DNA of 64,000 nucleotides from UBA6265 sp964526965. Its GTDB lineage: Bacteria > Chloroflexota > Chloroflexia > Thermomicrobiales > UBA6265. The stretch spans positions 62,001 through 126,000 of the forward strand of contig CAZGML010000002.1 of the NCBI GenBank assembly GCA_964526965.1. The letters are read 5' to 3'. The position numbers were made by a program, and so were the translations under genes. Shown piece after piece: positions 34,174 to 44,090 of the stretch (positions within the stretch are counted from its first letter, which is position 1; every line of letters begins with the position of its first letter). The notes under the pieces were generated by a model that was not told the origin of the DNA, did not search any database, and saw only the letters and a list, made by a program, of their open reading frames with translations.

Positions 34174-36564
34174 GTGCTGTTTGTATTGTCTGCTGTGGCC
34201 GCACCACAGGCCGGAGTAGTGGCTTTACAGGAGCCGGATATATCGGCCACCCCGGTGATTGAGGGGACCGAAACTCCCGGACCGGGCGCTGACGATGTCG
34301 ACTCTGAGGCCGACCCCGAGGGCGAAAGCACTCCCGACCAGAATGCAAACGCGGAGAAAGAGAATGAGGTCGTCACTGCTGACGAGACTGGTGATCCCGA
34401 AGACGTGAATGAGCCTGATGATGGCGAGGATGCGCTTCAAACCACGAACGTCGGTACTACCGCACTTATAGAAGGCGGATACTCCCTCGCGAATCTTTCG
34501 TGGGACGATCAAGCGAACCAGGTGGCAATGGACCTGCAGGTTGATGCCGGTTTTTCAGCTGATGCTGGCGACAACATCGTCATCAACTATTTGTCGGATG
34601 CCCTGGTCTTGGCGCCAGAGCAATCGGCACCTGCCGGCCTTCCGGTGAGTGTCGCGGTCGACAGTTCTCTCGAAACAGTTACGCTCACGTTCACCGAGGA
34701 TTTCGAAGCTCCAGTGGCTGACAGCTTTGTGCTAGTGCTGGTCGGCGAGCTGAGGTTCCAGGCGTGTTTGCCTAATCCGGAACCCTATACCAATTCTGTC
34801 TATCTCAACTTTTGGAGCGCAAATGAAGCCGTCTGGCTGGAGGTGAGGGGTGAAGAGTGCCCGGCAGCCGAGCACCCAGCAGTGGATAACGTCGAATTCT
34901 TGGCAGAGATGGATGCAATCATGATTGACCTCTATATCCCCAATATAGAGGCAGCTGCCGGTTTCACCGCGACAATCACCTTTCCGCAGGACAAATTGAA
35001 TATTCCAAATGGTAGTACTGCGGACTTTTACTTTAATGATCCTCAAGAGCTTTATCCCCCGCTGATTGCAACTGCTGTTGCAAATGATGGCCTTATCACC
35101 ATCACGTTTCTGGATGCTGAGTATGAAGTCGGTGATGACAGTCGGATTGCCACTGGATGGATGCATGCCACCCTTGAACCTGTCGTATGTGACATAGCGG
35201 AGCCCGGCGAAATCGTCGATACGGGTCAACTCTACTTCGTGGCAAATCCTGGGGGTACGTTTCGGAGTTACTTCGTCAATGAAGCACTCTGTGACGGCGC
35301 ATCAACTTCCAAAACTGGAGAGCTGAGTGCGGATGGTTCCGAAATCATCTGGACCATTGATTCTGGAGACCTGATCAATGGTGGATCTATTCGAGAGGGG
35401 ATGCTCTCAACAACCATGTTTGATTGTGAGAGTATCGACGTTCAATTGATTCCGAATTCTAGCCAGGTGTGGCACTATGTTGACTGTTTCGGGCCGGTAG
35501 AGGGCCAGATCAGTGATTCCTTCACGGTTCAATTTGGGGGAGAAGGCCCAGTACGTGCCATTGTCACAGTGACTTCTCCTATCGAGGAGGGGTACCCGTT
35601 TACCTCTGCATTCAACTGCGCTGAGGTCTCTGCGACGGGTCCGGTATTGCCGACTGCGCTAAATACTCGGGATAATAATGCTGGCTGGGGCACCTCGGTT
35701 TGCGCTGAAGTCCATTTGGCCGGCGGGGGCGACACCATCTCCAATAACGTAAGTAGCCCCGCGGTTTATCCGGGCGACCCTCTCACGTATACGGTCAATT
35801 TCTCTACGACTGCGGACTTCTGGCTCACGATATCACTGGAAGATGTACTGCCAGACGGCTTCGATGTGACAGATGTCACCTGCACATTTACCCCGGCATC
35901 ACTGGCTGAGGGCGAGTGTGAAGTGAGCGATGACAACAGCCTTACAGTAGGCCTTAGTCGCGATCCGATTGAGTCAGAGGAAGGGCCAGATTTAACTGGG
36001 GGAGGCGAAATCGCGCTAACTATCGAGGGTACAGTTAGCGCCGCCCCGGGCACGGAGCTTGTCAGTCAGGCGTGTGGCGCGCGCGGTTTTGATTTGCCCT
36101 TGTTCCCACCAGTCATCAGCCAAATCGGGGGTGATGGTATTTGCGCAAGTACAACAACGCTCGTGCTTCAGCCAGAGGAGCCGACAACACCGACGCCATC
36201 GTCAACACCGGAACCAACGGCACCAACAACGCCTGAACCGACGGGCACCGTGGAACCGGACCCAACTGAGACGACAACTCCGGATCCGACAGGTACCGTT
36301 GAGCCGGAACCGACCGAGACGCCAGCTGGAACAGCGACCCCAGAGGTCACCACGCCGGCCACACCTGGCGCGACGCCAGGTTCGCCGACCGATCCCGCCA
36401 CTGATCCCGACCCGGAGTCTGACGACCCAGGCACGGTTACCGGGCTGCCGAGTACCGGTCAGGGCAGTACCAGTGCAGGCATAGCCGTGTTCACCGCTGC
36501 GATCGCCGCCAGTATGCTCATGGCCGTTGCGGTTGGCATCCGGATTCGGTCACCGCGCAGCTAA
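34174..36564 (+). CDS. LPSTG-anchored surface protein, N-terminus probably frameshifted
   Basis: About 796 residues: a hydrophobic signal segment (LFVLSAVAAPQAGVVA), an acidic Glu/Asp-rich region, two or three beta-rich adhesin-like domains and a DUF11-like domain (VYPGDPLTYTVNFSTTADFWLTI). A Thr/Pro-rich stalk (TPEPTGTVEPDPTETT) leads to a textbook sorting signal: LPSTG, a hydrophobic helix and RIRSPRS. Sortase should link it to the cell wall. GTG 34174 lacks a ribosome-binding site and a basic n-region. An ATG at 34145 has GGGGAG 9 bases upstream and encodes MRLGSRG, but in another frame, so an indel near 34155-34170 is likely. Codon use looks less GC-biased than in the neighbours. Confidence 0.82.
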   Translation: MLFVLSAVAAPQAGVVALQEPDISATPVIEGTETPGPGADDVDSEADPEGESTPDQNANAEKENEVVTADETGDPEDVNEPDDGEDALQTTNVGTTALIEGGYSLANLSWDDQANQVAMDLQVDAGFSADAGDNIVINYLSDALVLAPEQSAPAGLPVSVAVDSSLETVTLTFTEDFEAPVADSFVLVLVGELRFQACLPNPEPYTNSVYLNFWSANEAVWLEVRGEECPAAEHPAVDNVEFLAEMDAIMIDLYIPNIEAAAGFTATITFPQDKLNIPNGSTADFYFNDPQELYPPLIATAVANDGLITITFLDAEYEVGDDSRIATGWMHATLEPVVCDIAEPGEIVDTGQLYFVANPGGTFRSYFVNEALCDGASTSKTGELSADGSEIIWTIDSGDLINGGSIREGMLSTTMFDCESIDVQLIPNSSQVWHYVDCFGPVEGQISDSFTVQFGGEGPVRAIVTVTSPIEEGYPFTSAFNCAEVSATGPVLPTALNTRDNNAGWGTSVCAEVHLAGGGDTISNNVSSPAVYPGDPLTYTVNFSTTADFWLTISLEDVLPDGFDVTDVTCTFTPASLAEGECEVSDDNSLTVGLSRDPIESEEGPDLTGGGEIALTIEGTVSAAPGTELVSQACGARGFDLPLFPPVISQIGGDGICASTTTLVLQPEEPTTPTPSSTPEPTAPTTPEPTGTVEPDPTETTTPDPTGTVEPEPTETPAGTATPEVTTPATPGATPGSPTDPATDPDPESDDPGTVTGLPSTGQGSTSAGIAVFTAAIAASMLMAVAVGIRIRSPRS

Positions 36565-36590
36565 TCGCATCCCGAATATTAATAGATATG

Positions 36591-36628
36591 CAGCACAGCC
36601 CCGGCACACAGCCGGGGTTGTGCTGTTC
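36591..36628 (+). terminator. Intrinsic terminator after LPSTG gene
   Basis: 15-base arms CAGCACAGCCCCGGC and GCCGGGGTTGTGCTG (one G-T pair) around ACACA, followed by TTC. The T-run is short, so termination may be partial. Confidence 0.65.
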
Positions 36629-36657
36629 ATGCGAGAATCAAGAGGAAGGAGTCGTAC

Positions 36658-37206
36658 ATGGAAGAAGCCGTCACAATTCACGAGATCGAACAATTCCGGG
36701 CCAACAGCGCTGTCGGAGCCGTGGCTGGTATCTGGAAAGAAGCCACCGGTGTCGATATGGAGACCGCCCAGGCGTTCGCGGATGGAACCTACCCCAAACA
36801 CGCGGCCTGGCCAGGGTTTCGGTTGTTTATGGCGGCGGTGGATACCAATCCGGTCGGGTTCGTCTACGGCCATCTCTCGCGCCCCGGTCAGTGGTGGTAC
36901 AACCAGGTGGCCGATGCCCTCACCGAAGCCGGCCACGGCCACTGGCTGGAGAACGCCATGGAGCTCGCCGAAATCGCCGTGCTGCCGCCGTTTCAGGGGC
37001 GAGGTATCGGCACCCGGCTGATGGATGCGTTCCTCAACGGAGTGGCACAACCCGTGCTGCTGGCACTGGAAGCAGGGGACGAGCGTACGCACACCTTTTA
37101 CGCCGCCCATGGCTTCCAGGATTTGCTTACAGACTTTTACTACTCCGGTTTCGATGAACGCATTATCGTGATGGGACGCAAGGAGAACCACAATGACCAC
37201 CCTTAA
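36658..37206 (+). CDS. GNAT family N-acetyltransferase
   Basis: 182 residues. Motif A of the acetyl-CoA site is clear: EIAVLPPFQGRGIGTRLMDAFL, with the R/Q-x-x-G-x-G loop, followed by LALEAGDERTHTFYAAHGF (motif B). AAGGAG is 8 bases before ATG. It overlaps the following oxidoreductase by 14 bases, so the two are co-translated. Acceptor substrate unknown. Confidence 0.9.
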   Translation: MEEAVTIHEIEQFRANSAVGAVAGIWKEATGVDMETAQAFADGTYPKHAAWPGFRLFMAAVDTNPVGFVYGHLSRPGQWWYNQVADALTEAGHGHWLENAMELAEIAVLPPFQGRGIGTRLMDAFLNGVAQPVLLALEAGDERTHTFYAAHGFQDLLTDFYYSGFDERIIVMGRKENHNDHP

Positions 37207-38314
37207 TCTCGGCATTATAGGTACGGGGCTTGCCGTGGAGAAGCTCCACTGGCCGGCGCTGCAGGCGCTGGGCGACCGGTATCGCGTGGTTGCGTTTTGC
37301 GATCTCGAGCGCGACCATGCCGCACATTTCGCCGATTATGCCGGCGCCGATATGAACGCATTTACGCGCGATTACCATCAACTCCTCGCGCGGGAGGATG
37401 TTGATGTCGTCCTCATTTCCCTTCCGATTCCCATACAAGGGCAGGTCTTGAAACACGCCCTGGAGTCAGGCAAACATGTGGTTTGCGAAAAACCCCAGGG
37501 TGCCAACTTCGATGAGGCGAACTCGCTCTGGCCTGTGGTAGATGCCTTCCCGAACCAGAAGCTGATGATTGCGGAGAACTGGTTCTATCGTAACGATCTT
37601 CGCTACGCCATGCAGTTGCTACAGGAGGGTGAGATCGGCCGCGTACACACCATGAGCTTCCGACGAATCAAGCAACTTATTCCCCGACCCGGCGAGTTCA
37701 GTAGCACGCCGTGGCGCTGGCAGGGAGCCTATGAGGGCGGACCGCATCTGGATGGAGGGGTCCACCAGATTGCGATGGTGCGCATGTTGATGGGCGATGC
37801 AACCCGCATCAGTGGCGAAGTGCAGGATGCCAACGAGACGCATGGAGGGCCGAGTCAGATCTCCGTCAACCTCAACTTTGTAGATAACGCTATTGGCAGC
37901 TTTGTGCTTGGATCGCCCAGCGCCGAGATGCCACCGGATGAAAACGGATTGCGCATTTACGGATCGCAGGGTGTGATGAGCGTCAATGATGATCGCATCG
38001 TTGTCTGGAAGGATGGCAAAACCACGCGTCACGAAGTGGAGCGGCCCGACCTCGGGTACATCGGCGAGTTTCAGAACTTCTACGAGGCGATCGTGCACGA
38101 TGCACCGATCATTGGCGATTTCTACCAGAGTTGGCGGGGAGTGGAGTTCGTGCACCTGGCACTGCGCAGCGCCGCGCGCGGACGCGCCATTGAGACGGAT
38201 ACCGACGTTGCACCTATCCAGCCCTGGCCGATCGATCTGTGGCTGCCACACGGCGAAACATCTCTTGATGTCACTGTAGAAACGACTGTTGAGGAGGGCC
38301 TGCAACCGGCATAG
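37193..38314 (+). CDS. Gfo/Idh/MocA family NAD(P)-dependent oxidoreductase
   Basis: 373 residues. The Rossmann start LNLGIIGTGLAVEKLHWPAL, the EKP motif CEKPQG and the catalytic region GGPHLDGGVHQIAM (Asp and His) are those of the Gfo/Idh/MocA family, whose members oxidise sugars, inositols or related compounds. The C-terminal GEFQNFYEAIVHDAPI is also typical. It overlaps the GNAT gene upstream; hutI begins 55 bases downstream. Substrate unknown; the hut context need not be meaningful. Confidence 0.92.
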   Translation: MTTLNLGIIGTGLAVEKLHWPALQALGDRYRVVAFCDLERDHAAHFADYAGADMNAFTRDYHQLLAREDVDVVLISLPIPIQGQVLKHALESGKHVVCEKPQGANFDEANSLWPVVDAFPNQKLMIAENWFYRNDLRYAMQLLQEGEIGRVHTMSFRRIKQLIPRPGEFSSTPWRWQGAYEGGPHLDGGVHQIAMVRMLMGDATRISGEVQDANETHGGPSQISVNLNFVDNAIGSFVLGSPSAEMPPDENGLRIYGSQGVMSVNDDRIVVWKDGKTTRHEVERPDLGYIGEFQNFYEAIVHDAPIIGDFYQSWRGVEFVHLALRSAARGRAIETDTDVAPIQPWPIDLWLPHGETSLDVTVETTVEEGLQPA

Positions 38315-38369
38315 CCACCCGTTCACGGCACAATACATCGTTAGTAAGAAGGAATGGAGTGCGCCACTG

Positions 38370-39653
38370 ATGTCGCGAACCGTATTACGCAATGCCACCA
38401 TCTGCCCGGTTTCAGGGACAGATGCACTGGAGCTCATTCCCAATGGCGCCATCGTTATCGAAGATGAACGCATCGCCTGGGTGGGGCCAGAGCGCGATCT
38501 TGCAGCCACGGAAGGCGCGGGTGAGATCAACTGTCGGGGCCGGCTTGTCACACCAGGACTCATCGATTGCCACACGCACCTCGTGTATGACGGTAATCGT
38601 GCCGATGAGTTCGAGATGCGACTCGCTGGCGCCAGCTACGAGGAGATCTCTCGCGCTGGCGGCGGCATCCTTAGCAGCGTGGCTGCCACCGAGGTGGAGT
38701 ACGCGCGGCATCAGGATTCCCAGGCTGAACTCGATAGCGCTGTGTGCGCCACAACCGAACGGGCAGCGATTGAGAAATCCGAAACGCCAAGCAGTGTCGC
38801 CGAGCAACGCCGATTCAATAACCAACTCGCCCAGGGGATAACGACCGTCGAGGTGAAATCCGGTTATGGAGTGCGAGCGGAGACCGAGGCATTCTTGCTC
38901 AACCGCGCCAAAGATGCTGTGGCGCACCTGCCACTGAGCATGTACCGTACCTACCTGGCTGCACATGTGATGCCGCAGGATTCCGGCATGAGCACCGGCG
39001 AATGGGTACAGCACCTGGTGGACAATGATGTAGATCGGGTCCGCGAATTGGCCGGGTTCGATTCGATTGATATGTTCTGCGAAGGCATCGCCTTTTCCCC
39101 GGATGACCTGGTGCCATTGCTCCAGAAGGCCAGGGATCTCGGCGTCGATATTCGTATTCATGCCGACCAGTTGAGCGACCTGAATGGTGCCAAACTCGCT
39201 GCCGAATGGGGTGCTGCTAGCGCGGACCACCTGGAGTACACGAACGAGGATGGCGTACGCGCGATGGCGGAATCCGGCACCGTGGCGGTGATGTTGCCGG
39301 GTGCCTATTACTTTATCCGCGAGACACAGAGGCCGCCGATAGAGACGTTCCGAAAGCACAGTGTGCCAATGGCGATTGCAACAGATCACAACCCGGGAAC
39401 ATCGCCACTGGATTCGTTGCTGCTGGCAGCGAATATGTCTGCGACGTTCTTCGAGGTGACGGTAGAGGAGTGCATCCGCGGCATCACGATTAACGCGGCC
39501 CGGGCGCTCCGCCGGGATGATCAGATCGGCTCGATCGAGCCGGGCAAGTACGCCGATTTCGCTATCTGGAATGCCGAGAAGCCGAACGAGCTGATTTACA
39601 ACATCGGCGGGAATCCGCTCTGGCAACGCGTATGGCGTGGTCGACCGGATTAG
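38370..39653 (+). CDS. hutI: Imidazolonepropionase
   Basis: 427 residues of the amidohydrolase fold. It hydrolyses imidazolone propionate to N-formimino-L-glutamate, the third step of histidine breakdown. Metal ligands are in TPGLIDCHTHLVYDG, the distal His in IHADQLSD and the Asp in ATDHNPGTS. SRAGGGILSSVAATE is a HutI family motif. ATG 38370 is chosen for GGAG 10 bases upstream; longer reading frames precede it without one. hutH follows on the same strand. Confidence 0.96.
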   Translation: MSRTVLRNATICPVSGTDALELIPNGAIVIEDERIAWVGPERDLAATEGAGEINCRGRLVTPGLIDCHTHLVYDGNRADEFEMRLAGASYEEISRAGGGILSSVAATEVEYARHQDSQAELDSAVCATTERAAIEKSETPSSVAEQRRFNNQLAQGITTVEVKSGYGVRAETEAFLLNRAKDAVAHLPLSMYRTYLAAHVMPQDSGMSTGEWVQHLVDNDVDRVRELAGFDSIDMFCEGIAFSPDDLVPLLQKARDLGVDIRIHADQLSDLNGAKLAAEWGAASADHLEYTNEDGVRAMAESGTVAVMLPGAYYFIRETQRPPIETFRKHSVPMAIATDHNPGTSPLDSLLLAANMSATFFEVTVEECIRGITINAARALRRDDQIGSIEPGKYADFAIWNAEKPNELIYNIGGNPLWQRVWRGRPD

Positions 39654-39718
39654 TCACGCGCTGCACCCCGAATCGTTTCGATCTTTGTGCGTGGCAGCTT
39701 TAGCAAATGAGGAAATAC

Positions 39719-41224
39719 ATGACCGAATTAGAGATCACGCCTGGTGACATTTCGTTGCATCAATGGCGGAAGATATATGAAGGAGCCACACCGGTACTTG
39801 CTGATGGCACGCTGGAAGACGTGCAGGAAGGAGCCGATGCGATCCAGCGGATCGTGAACAGTGGTGAGCCGGTGTACGGTGTAAATACCGGCTTCGGAAA
39901 ACTTGCCAGTGTCCGCATCGAGCAGGAAGACCTCGCCGAATTGCAGCGCAATATCGTGCTTTCGCACGCAGCCGGCACGGGTGAGCCGGTTCCGGTTCAT
40001 ATCTCCCGTTTTATGATGGCGCTTAAGCTCGCCAACATCAGCCAGGGATACTCCGGTGTGCAAGTGGCCACCGTCGAATTGCTGCAAGCAATGATCGCGG
40101 CGGAGATCACCCCGGTGATTCCGGGCCAGGGGTCGGTCGGAGCCAGTGGGGATCTCGCCCCGCTTAGCCACCTTGCGGCTGCCATGATTGGTTTCGGAGA
40201 ATGCGATACCCCGCAGGGTCGGATGTCAGCAACGGATGCCTTGGTATCGGCGGGATTATCGCCCGTGGAGCTCGGCCCGAAAGAAGGGCTGGCGCTGCTG
40301 AATGGTACTCAATTCAGCACAGCTTACGCAATGGCCGCGTTGTTCGAGATTGAACGGCTCCACGCCAGTGCGCTGGTGACCGGTGCGCTCAGCACCGAGG
40401 CGGCCAAGGGGAGCGATACACCGTTCGACGCCCGCATTCACGCTGTGCGCAAACATGCCGGGCAAATCGAAGTGGCGGCGACATTGCGTCGACTCATGGA
40501 CGGCAGCGCCATCCGGGAATCGCATCGTCATGGCGATGAGCGCGTGCAGGATCCGTATTGCCTGCGTTGTCAGCCGCAGGTGATGGGCGCTGCGCTGGAC
40601 CTTATCCGCGGGGTAGCTTTCACGCTTGAGACCGAGGCGAACGGTGTTACGGATAACCCGCTTGTGTTCACCGGCGAGGATGATGTGGCGCTCAGCGGCG
40701 GGAACTTTCATGCCGAACCGGTGGCGTTCGCTGCGGACAAGCTTGCGCTGGCGATCTGCGAAATTGGGTCGTTAGCGGAACGACGCGTTGCCATGCTGAT
40801 TGATCCGGCGCTCTCCGGATTGCCTGCTTTCCTTACCCCGAATCCCGGCCTGAATAGCGGATTCATGATCCCGCAGGTGACCGCCGCCGCGCTGGTTAGC
40901 GAGAACAAGCAGCGGGCGACCCCGGCCAGCGTGGATTCGATTCCGACCAGCGCCAATCAGGAAGATCACGTCTCGATGGCGGCACATGGTGCCCGACGTC
41001 TCCAGCCGATGCTTCGTAACCTCGAGGCGATTCTCGGAATCGAGCTGCTGGTAGCGGCGCAGGGATGTGATTTCCACGCGCCATTAACGTCGTCGGATGT
41101 GTTGGAAGGTGTTCGAGCGGGGTTACGTAAGTCCGTGCCATTTATGGAAGATGACCGCTGGATGCATGAGGATATGGAAGCCGCAAACGCAATTGTGCGG
41201 TCAGGGGCATTGGCCAATCTATAG
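39719..41224 (+). CDS. hutH: Histidine ammonia-lyase
   Basis: 501 residues. It removes ammonia from histidine to give urocanate, the first step of the pathway. The MIO cofactor forms from Ala142-Ser143-Gly144 in GSVGASGDLAPLSH, the same numbers as in the well-studied enzyme. YGVNTGFGKLAS and QEDHVSMAAHGARR are also diagnostic. ATG 39719 is preferred over the ATG 12 bases earlier because GAGGA lies 6 bases before it. Operon partner of hutI and the racemase; hutU lies 5 kb away. Confidence 0.98.
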   Translation: MTELEITPGDISLHQWRKIYEGATPVLADGTLEDVQEGADAIQRIVNSGEPVYGVNTGFGKLASVRIEQEDLAELQRNIVLSHAAGTGEPVPVHISRFMMALKLANISQGYSGVQVATVELLQAMIAAEITPVIPGQGSVGASGDLAPLSHLAAAMIGFGECDTPQGRMSATDALVSAGLSPVELGPKEGLALLNGTQFSTAYAMAALFEIERLHASALVTGALSTEAAKGSDTPFDARIHAVRKHAGQIEVAATLRRLMDGSAIRESHRHGDERVQDPYCLRCQPQVMGAALDLIRGVAFTLETEANGVTDNPLVFTGEDDVALSGGNFHAEPVAFAADKLALAICEIGSLAERRVAMLIDPALSGLPAFLTPNPGLNSGFMIPQVTAAALVSENKQRATPASVDSIPTSANQEDHVSMAAHGARRLQPMLRNLEAILGIELLVAAQGCDFHAPLTSSDVLEGVRAGLRKSVPFMEDDRWMHEDMEAANAIVRSGALANL

Positions 41225-41291
41225 ACCTGTTCATCGATTCGCAAAATGAGTGGAGTGGGGCATTGCCGACTGAAATACCAGGGGAATCGTA

Positions 41292-42005
41292 ATGAAAACC
41301 ATCGGTCTGATTGGGGGAATGAGCTGGGAGAGCACCGCCGAATACTATCGCATCATCAATGAGCGAGTACGGGACCGACTGGGCGGACTCCACTCCGCGA
41401 AGATCGTGATGGTTTCGGTGAATTTCGCCGAGATTGAGGAAATGCAGATGGATGGCCGGTGGGACGATGCCGGCGCCGCCCTTGCGAGCGCTGCCCGTCA
41501 GCTCGAGGCGGCGGGTGCGGATTGCATCCTCATCTGTACCAACACCATGCACAAGGTGGCCGATACCGTTGCTGTGGCCACAAACCTGCCGCTGTTGCAC
41601 CTCGCCGACGCTACAGCGGAGCGGATTCTGTCAGGCCGCTATGAGATTGCGGCAGGATCCACTATCGGACTGCTTGGCACGAACTTTACGATGGAACAGG
41701 CGTTTTATCGGGATCGGCTCGCCAGTCATGGCCTCACGGTGCTGGTGCCAGAGGAGTCGGATCGCGCCATCGTGCACCGCACTATCTATGATGAACTCTG
41801 TCTCGGAATCGTAAAAGAGGAGAGCCGTGCGGAGTACGAGCGCATCATGCAGTCGCTCGTCGACAGTGGTGCCCAGGGCATCGTGCTCGGGTGTACCGAG
41901 ATCGAACTGCTCATCGATCCGGAAAGCGACTCCGCGGTGCCGCTCTTCCCCACCAGTCGCATCCATGCCGAGGCTGCGGTGGACTGGGCCTTGAGTCAGG
42001 ATTGA
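41292..42005 (+). CDS. Aspartate/glutamate racemase family protein
   Basis: 237 residues of the cofactor-free Asp/Glu racemase fold. Both catalytic cysteines are present: Cys82 in ILICTNTMH and Cys201 in IVLGCTEIELL. IGLIGGMSWESTAEYYR is the family N-terminus. Its place after hutH suggests it may act on the glutamate or a derivative made by the pathway, or on a peptide-derived D-amino acid brought by the neighbouring ABC transporter (inference). Convergent with the permease genes. Confidence 0.92.
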   Translation: MKTIGLIGGMSWESTAEYYRIINERVRDRLGGLHSAKIVMVSVNFAEIEEMQMDGRWDDAGAALASAARQLEAAGADCILICTNTMHKVADTVAVATNLPLLHLADATAERILSGRYEIAAGSTIGLLGTNFTMEQAFYRDRLASHGLTVLVPEESDRAIVHRTIYDELCLGIVKEESRAEYERIMQSLVDSGAQGIVLGCTEIELLIDPESDSAVPLFPTSRIHAEAAVDWALSQD

Positions 42006-42072
42006 GTTCGGCTTCCCGTTTAGGGTTTAGGGCGGATGACCGGCTGCACCCGGAACCGCCCCTGCAGCGATC

Positions 42073-43062
42073 CTATCGTTCGTCGTGTGGATCGAGGGCG
42101 TCACGCAGGCCGTCTCCGACGAATGCAAACGCGATCATAATCAGCGCGATCAGGATAGTGGGCATCAGCACGAAGATCGGCTGGAACGTCATCGTCGGGA
42201 ACGCCTGGAACACCATCGAGCCCCAACTCGGGTTTGGAGGGCGGATACCGAGGCCCAGGAAGCTGAGGCTCGATTCCGCCAAAATGTACCCGGGGATTGA
42301 AAATGAGATGCCGACAATGATCGGCGCCATCGCGTTCGGGAAGACGTGTCGTAAAAGCAGCCTCGGCGTCGGCACGCCGATCGCTCTTGCTGCCTCCACG
42401 TACTCATTGTTTTTCACGCTCAGCACCTGCCCACGCATCATACGAGCGGTGCCGTTCCAGCCGGTGATGGCGAATGCCACAAAGAGCAGCATCAATCCTC
42501 CCATCATCCGGCCCAGTTGGGTGTCTCGCAGGGTAGCTTGCATGATGATGAAAAAGAGCAGCGATGGGAACGCGTACACCACGTCAACGATGCGCATGAG
42601 GTAATTGTCCCAACGCCCACCGAGCCACCCGGCGGCCATGCCAACACTGCAACCAATAACCACCGTAAGCATTGTCGGAACAAGGCCGACCACCATACTC
42701 ACGCGGGCGCCGTGGAGGTAGCGGCTGAGGTTATCGCGTGCGAGTGAATCGGTTCCAAGCAGGAACCTGTTGTCCGATCCATCCTGCCAGAATGGCGGCA
42801 GGTTGGCGGGAACGAAGCCCTCGCCCATCGGGATTTCGTTCGGATTGTGTGGTGCCAGCATCGGGCCGAAGATTGCCACGAAGGCCATGAATCCGATGTA
42901 GATGAGACCGAGCATTGCCGCCTTATTCTTGCGAAGGCGCCTCCACGCGTCGCTCCAAAGTCCTCGTGCTTTCTCCTCTGATTCAAGCGAATCAGACGGT
43001 GCTGGTTCGCCAGCTGTTGTGAGTGTCTTGCCGCTTTCGGATTGAGCGAGCATCTGTCCCAT
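42073..43062 (-). CDS. Peptide ABC transporter permease (DppC/OppC type)
   Basis: 329 residues with an N-terminal OppC-N domain (WRRLRKNKAAMLGLIYI) and about six helices. The coupling motif EAARAIGVPTPRLLLRHVFPNA (EAA loop) contacts the ATPase. GAGG lies 7 bases before ATG. It follows the DppB gene by 16 bases and forms the heterodimeric channel with it. No ATPase gene is present in the cluster, so a shared ATPase elsewhere must power it. Confidence 0.94.
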   Translation of the reverse strand: MGQMLAQSESGKTLTTAGEPAPSDSLESEEKARGLWSDAWRRLRKNKAAMLGLIYIGFMAFVAIFGPMLAPHNPNEIPMGEGFVPANLPPFWQDGSDNRFLLGTDSLARDNLSRYLHGARVSMVVGLVPTMLTVVIGCSVGMAAGWLGGRWDNYLMRIVDVVYAFPSLLFFIIMQATLRDTQLGRMMGGLMLLFVAFAITGWNGTARMMRGQVLSVKNNEYVEAARAIGVPTPRLLLRHVFPNAMAPIIVGISFSIPGYILAESSLSFLGLGIRPPNPSWGSMVFQAFPTMTFQPIFVLMPTILIALIMIAFAFVGDGLRDALDPHDER

Positions 43063-43078
43063 GGTTTATCCTCGCTCG

Positions 43079-44008
43079 TTACTCGGCATCACGGATGCGC
43101 GGATCAGCGACTCCGTACAAGATATCGACCAACAGATTGCCGAGACAAATGAGGAACGCATAGAACAATGTTGTTCCCATAATCACCGGGTAGTCTCGTT
43201 GGTTAATGGCTTCAATAAAGAGTCGCCCCATGCCGGGAATGGCGAACACGCGCTCGATGATAATCGTTCCGGTAATTAGCGCGGCCAGGGCCGGGCCGAT
43301 TACGGTGATAACGGGAACCATCGCATTACGCACTACGTGTCGCATCAGCACTGCGCGGCTGCGTAAGCCTTTGGAGCGTGCCGTGGTTACGTACCCCATT
43401 CGGCTCGCCTCCAGCACACTGGCTCGAGTGAGCCTGGCGATGTATGCGGCACTACCCGTACCCAGTGCCATTGCCGGCAGGATAAAGCTGATTCCTCCAG
43501 AAAAGAGGACTGGCACCCATCCGAACTGAACGGCGAAGATCATGAGCAACAAAATACCGATCACGAAATCGGGGAGGGTGTAGCTGATGGTGGTGAAGAA
43601 CAGGCTGACATAATCCACCATGGTGTTGTGCTTGCTCGCGGCCAGAATCCCGATGGGGATACCGATCGCCAGCGCGATGGTGAGTGCCAGCACACCAATA
43701 GCGGCGGAGTATGGGAAGCCATCGCCAATCACATCGATCACGGGCTTGCCGGACTTGGTGAACGATTCACCGAATTCAAGCGTGACAGCGTTCTTCAGAT
43801 ACCTGAAGTACTGAACCAGCAGGGGTTCGTCCAACCCATATTGGCGGTTGAACGATTCTTCCAACGCCGCGTCGAGCTCCTTGCCGTCGGACGATTTTGC
43901 ATCCCACGGGCTCCCGGGCGCCATATGCATGAGGAAGAAGGTGACGGTGGCAACAAGCCACAGCACCGGAATCATCCACAGCACGCGGCGCAGAATATAT
44001 GTAAACAC
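43079..44008 (-). CDS. Peptide ABC transporter permease (DppB/OppB type)
   Basis: 309 residues. The N-terminal MFTYILRRVLWMIPVLW, about six helices and the EAA loop YVTTARSKGLRSRAVLMRHVVRNA are those of DppB/OppB permeases. The start codon is GTG with GAGG 10 bases upstream. It sits between the binding-protein gene (82-base gap) and dppC. Confidence 0.95.
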   Translation of the reverse strand: MFTYILRRVLWMIPVLWLVATVTFFLMHMAPGSPWDAKSSDGKELDAALEESFNRQYGLDEPLLVQYFRYLKNAVTLEFGESFTKSGKPVIDVIGDGFPYSAAIGVLALTIALAIGIPIGILAASKHNTMVDYVSLFFTTISYTLPDFVIGILLLMIFAVQFGWVPVLFSGGISFILPAMALGTGSAAYIARLTRASVLEASRMGYVTTARSKGLRSRAVLMRHVVRNAMVPVITVIGPALAALITGTIIIERVFAIPGMGRLFIEAINQRDYPVIMGTTLFYAFLICLGNLLVDILYGVADPRIRDAE

Positions 44009-44090
44009 GGCTTAATTGCCTCAATGAATTGCGTCTATACGTAGTAAACCTTGGAGGAGCTTGTGGCTCCCCCGGGATTCGTAGGCATAC

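Noticed and set aside
38412..39626. 404-codon open frame antisense to hutI
   Set aside because: Shadow of hutI; no domain and low-complexity composition.
42020..42033. Telomere-like GTTTAGGGTTTAGGG
   Set aside because: Only two short units in a bacterial convergent intergenic region; chance or minor repeat.
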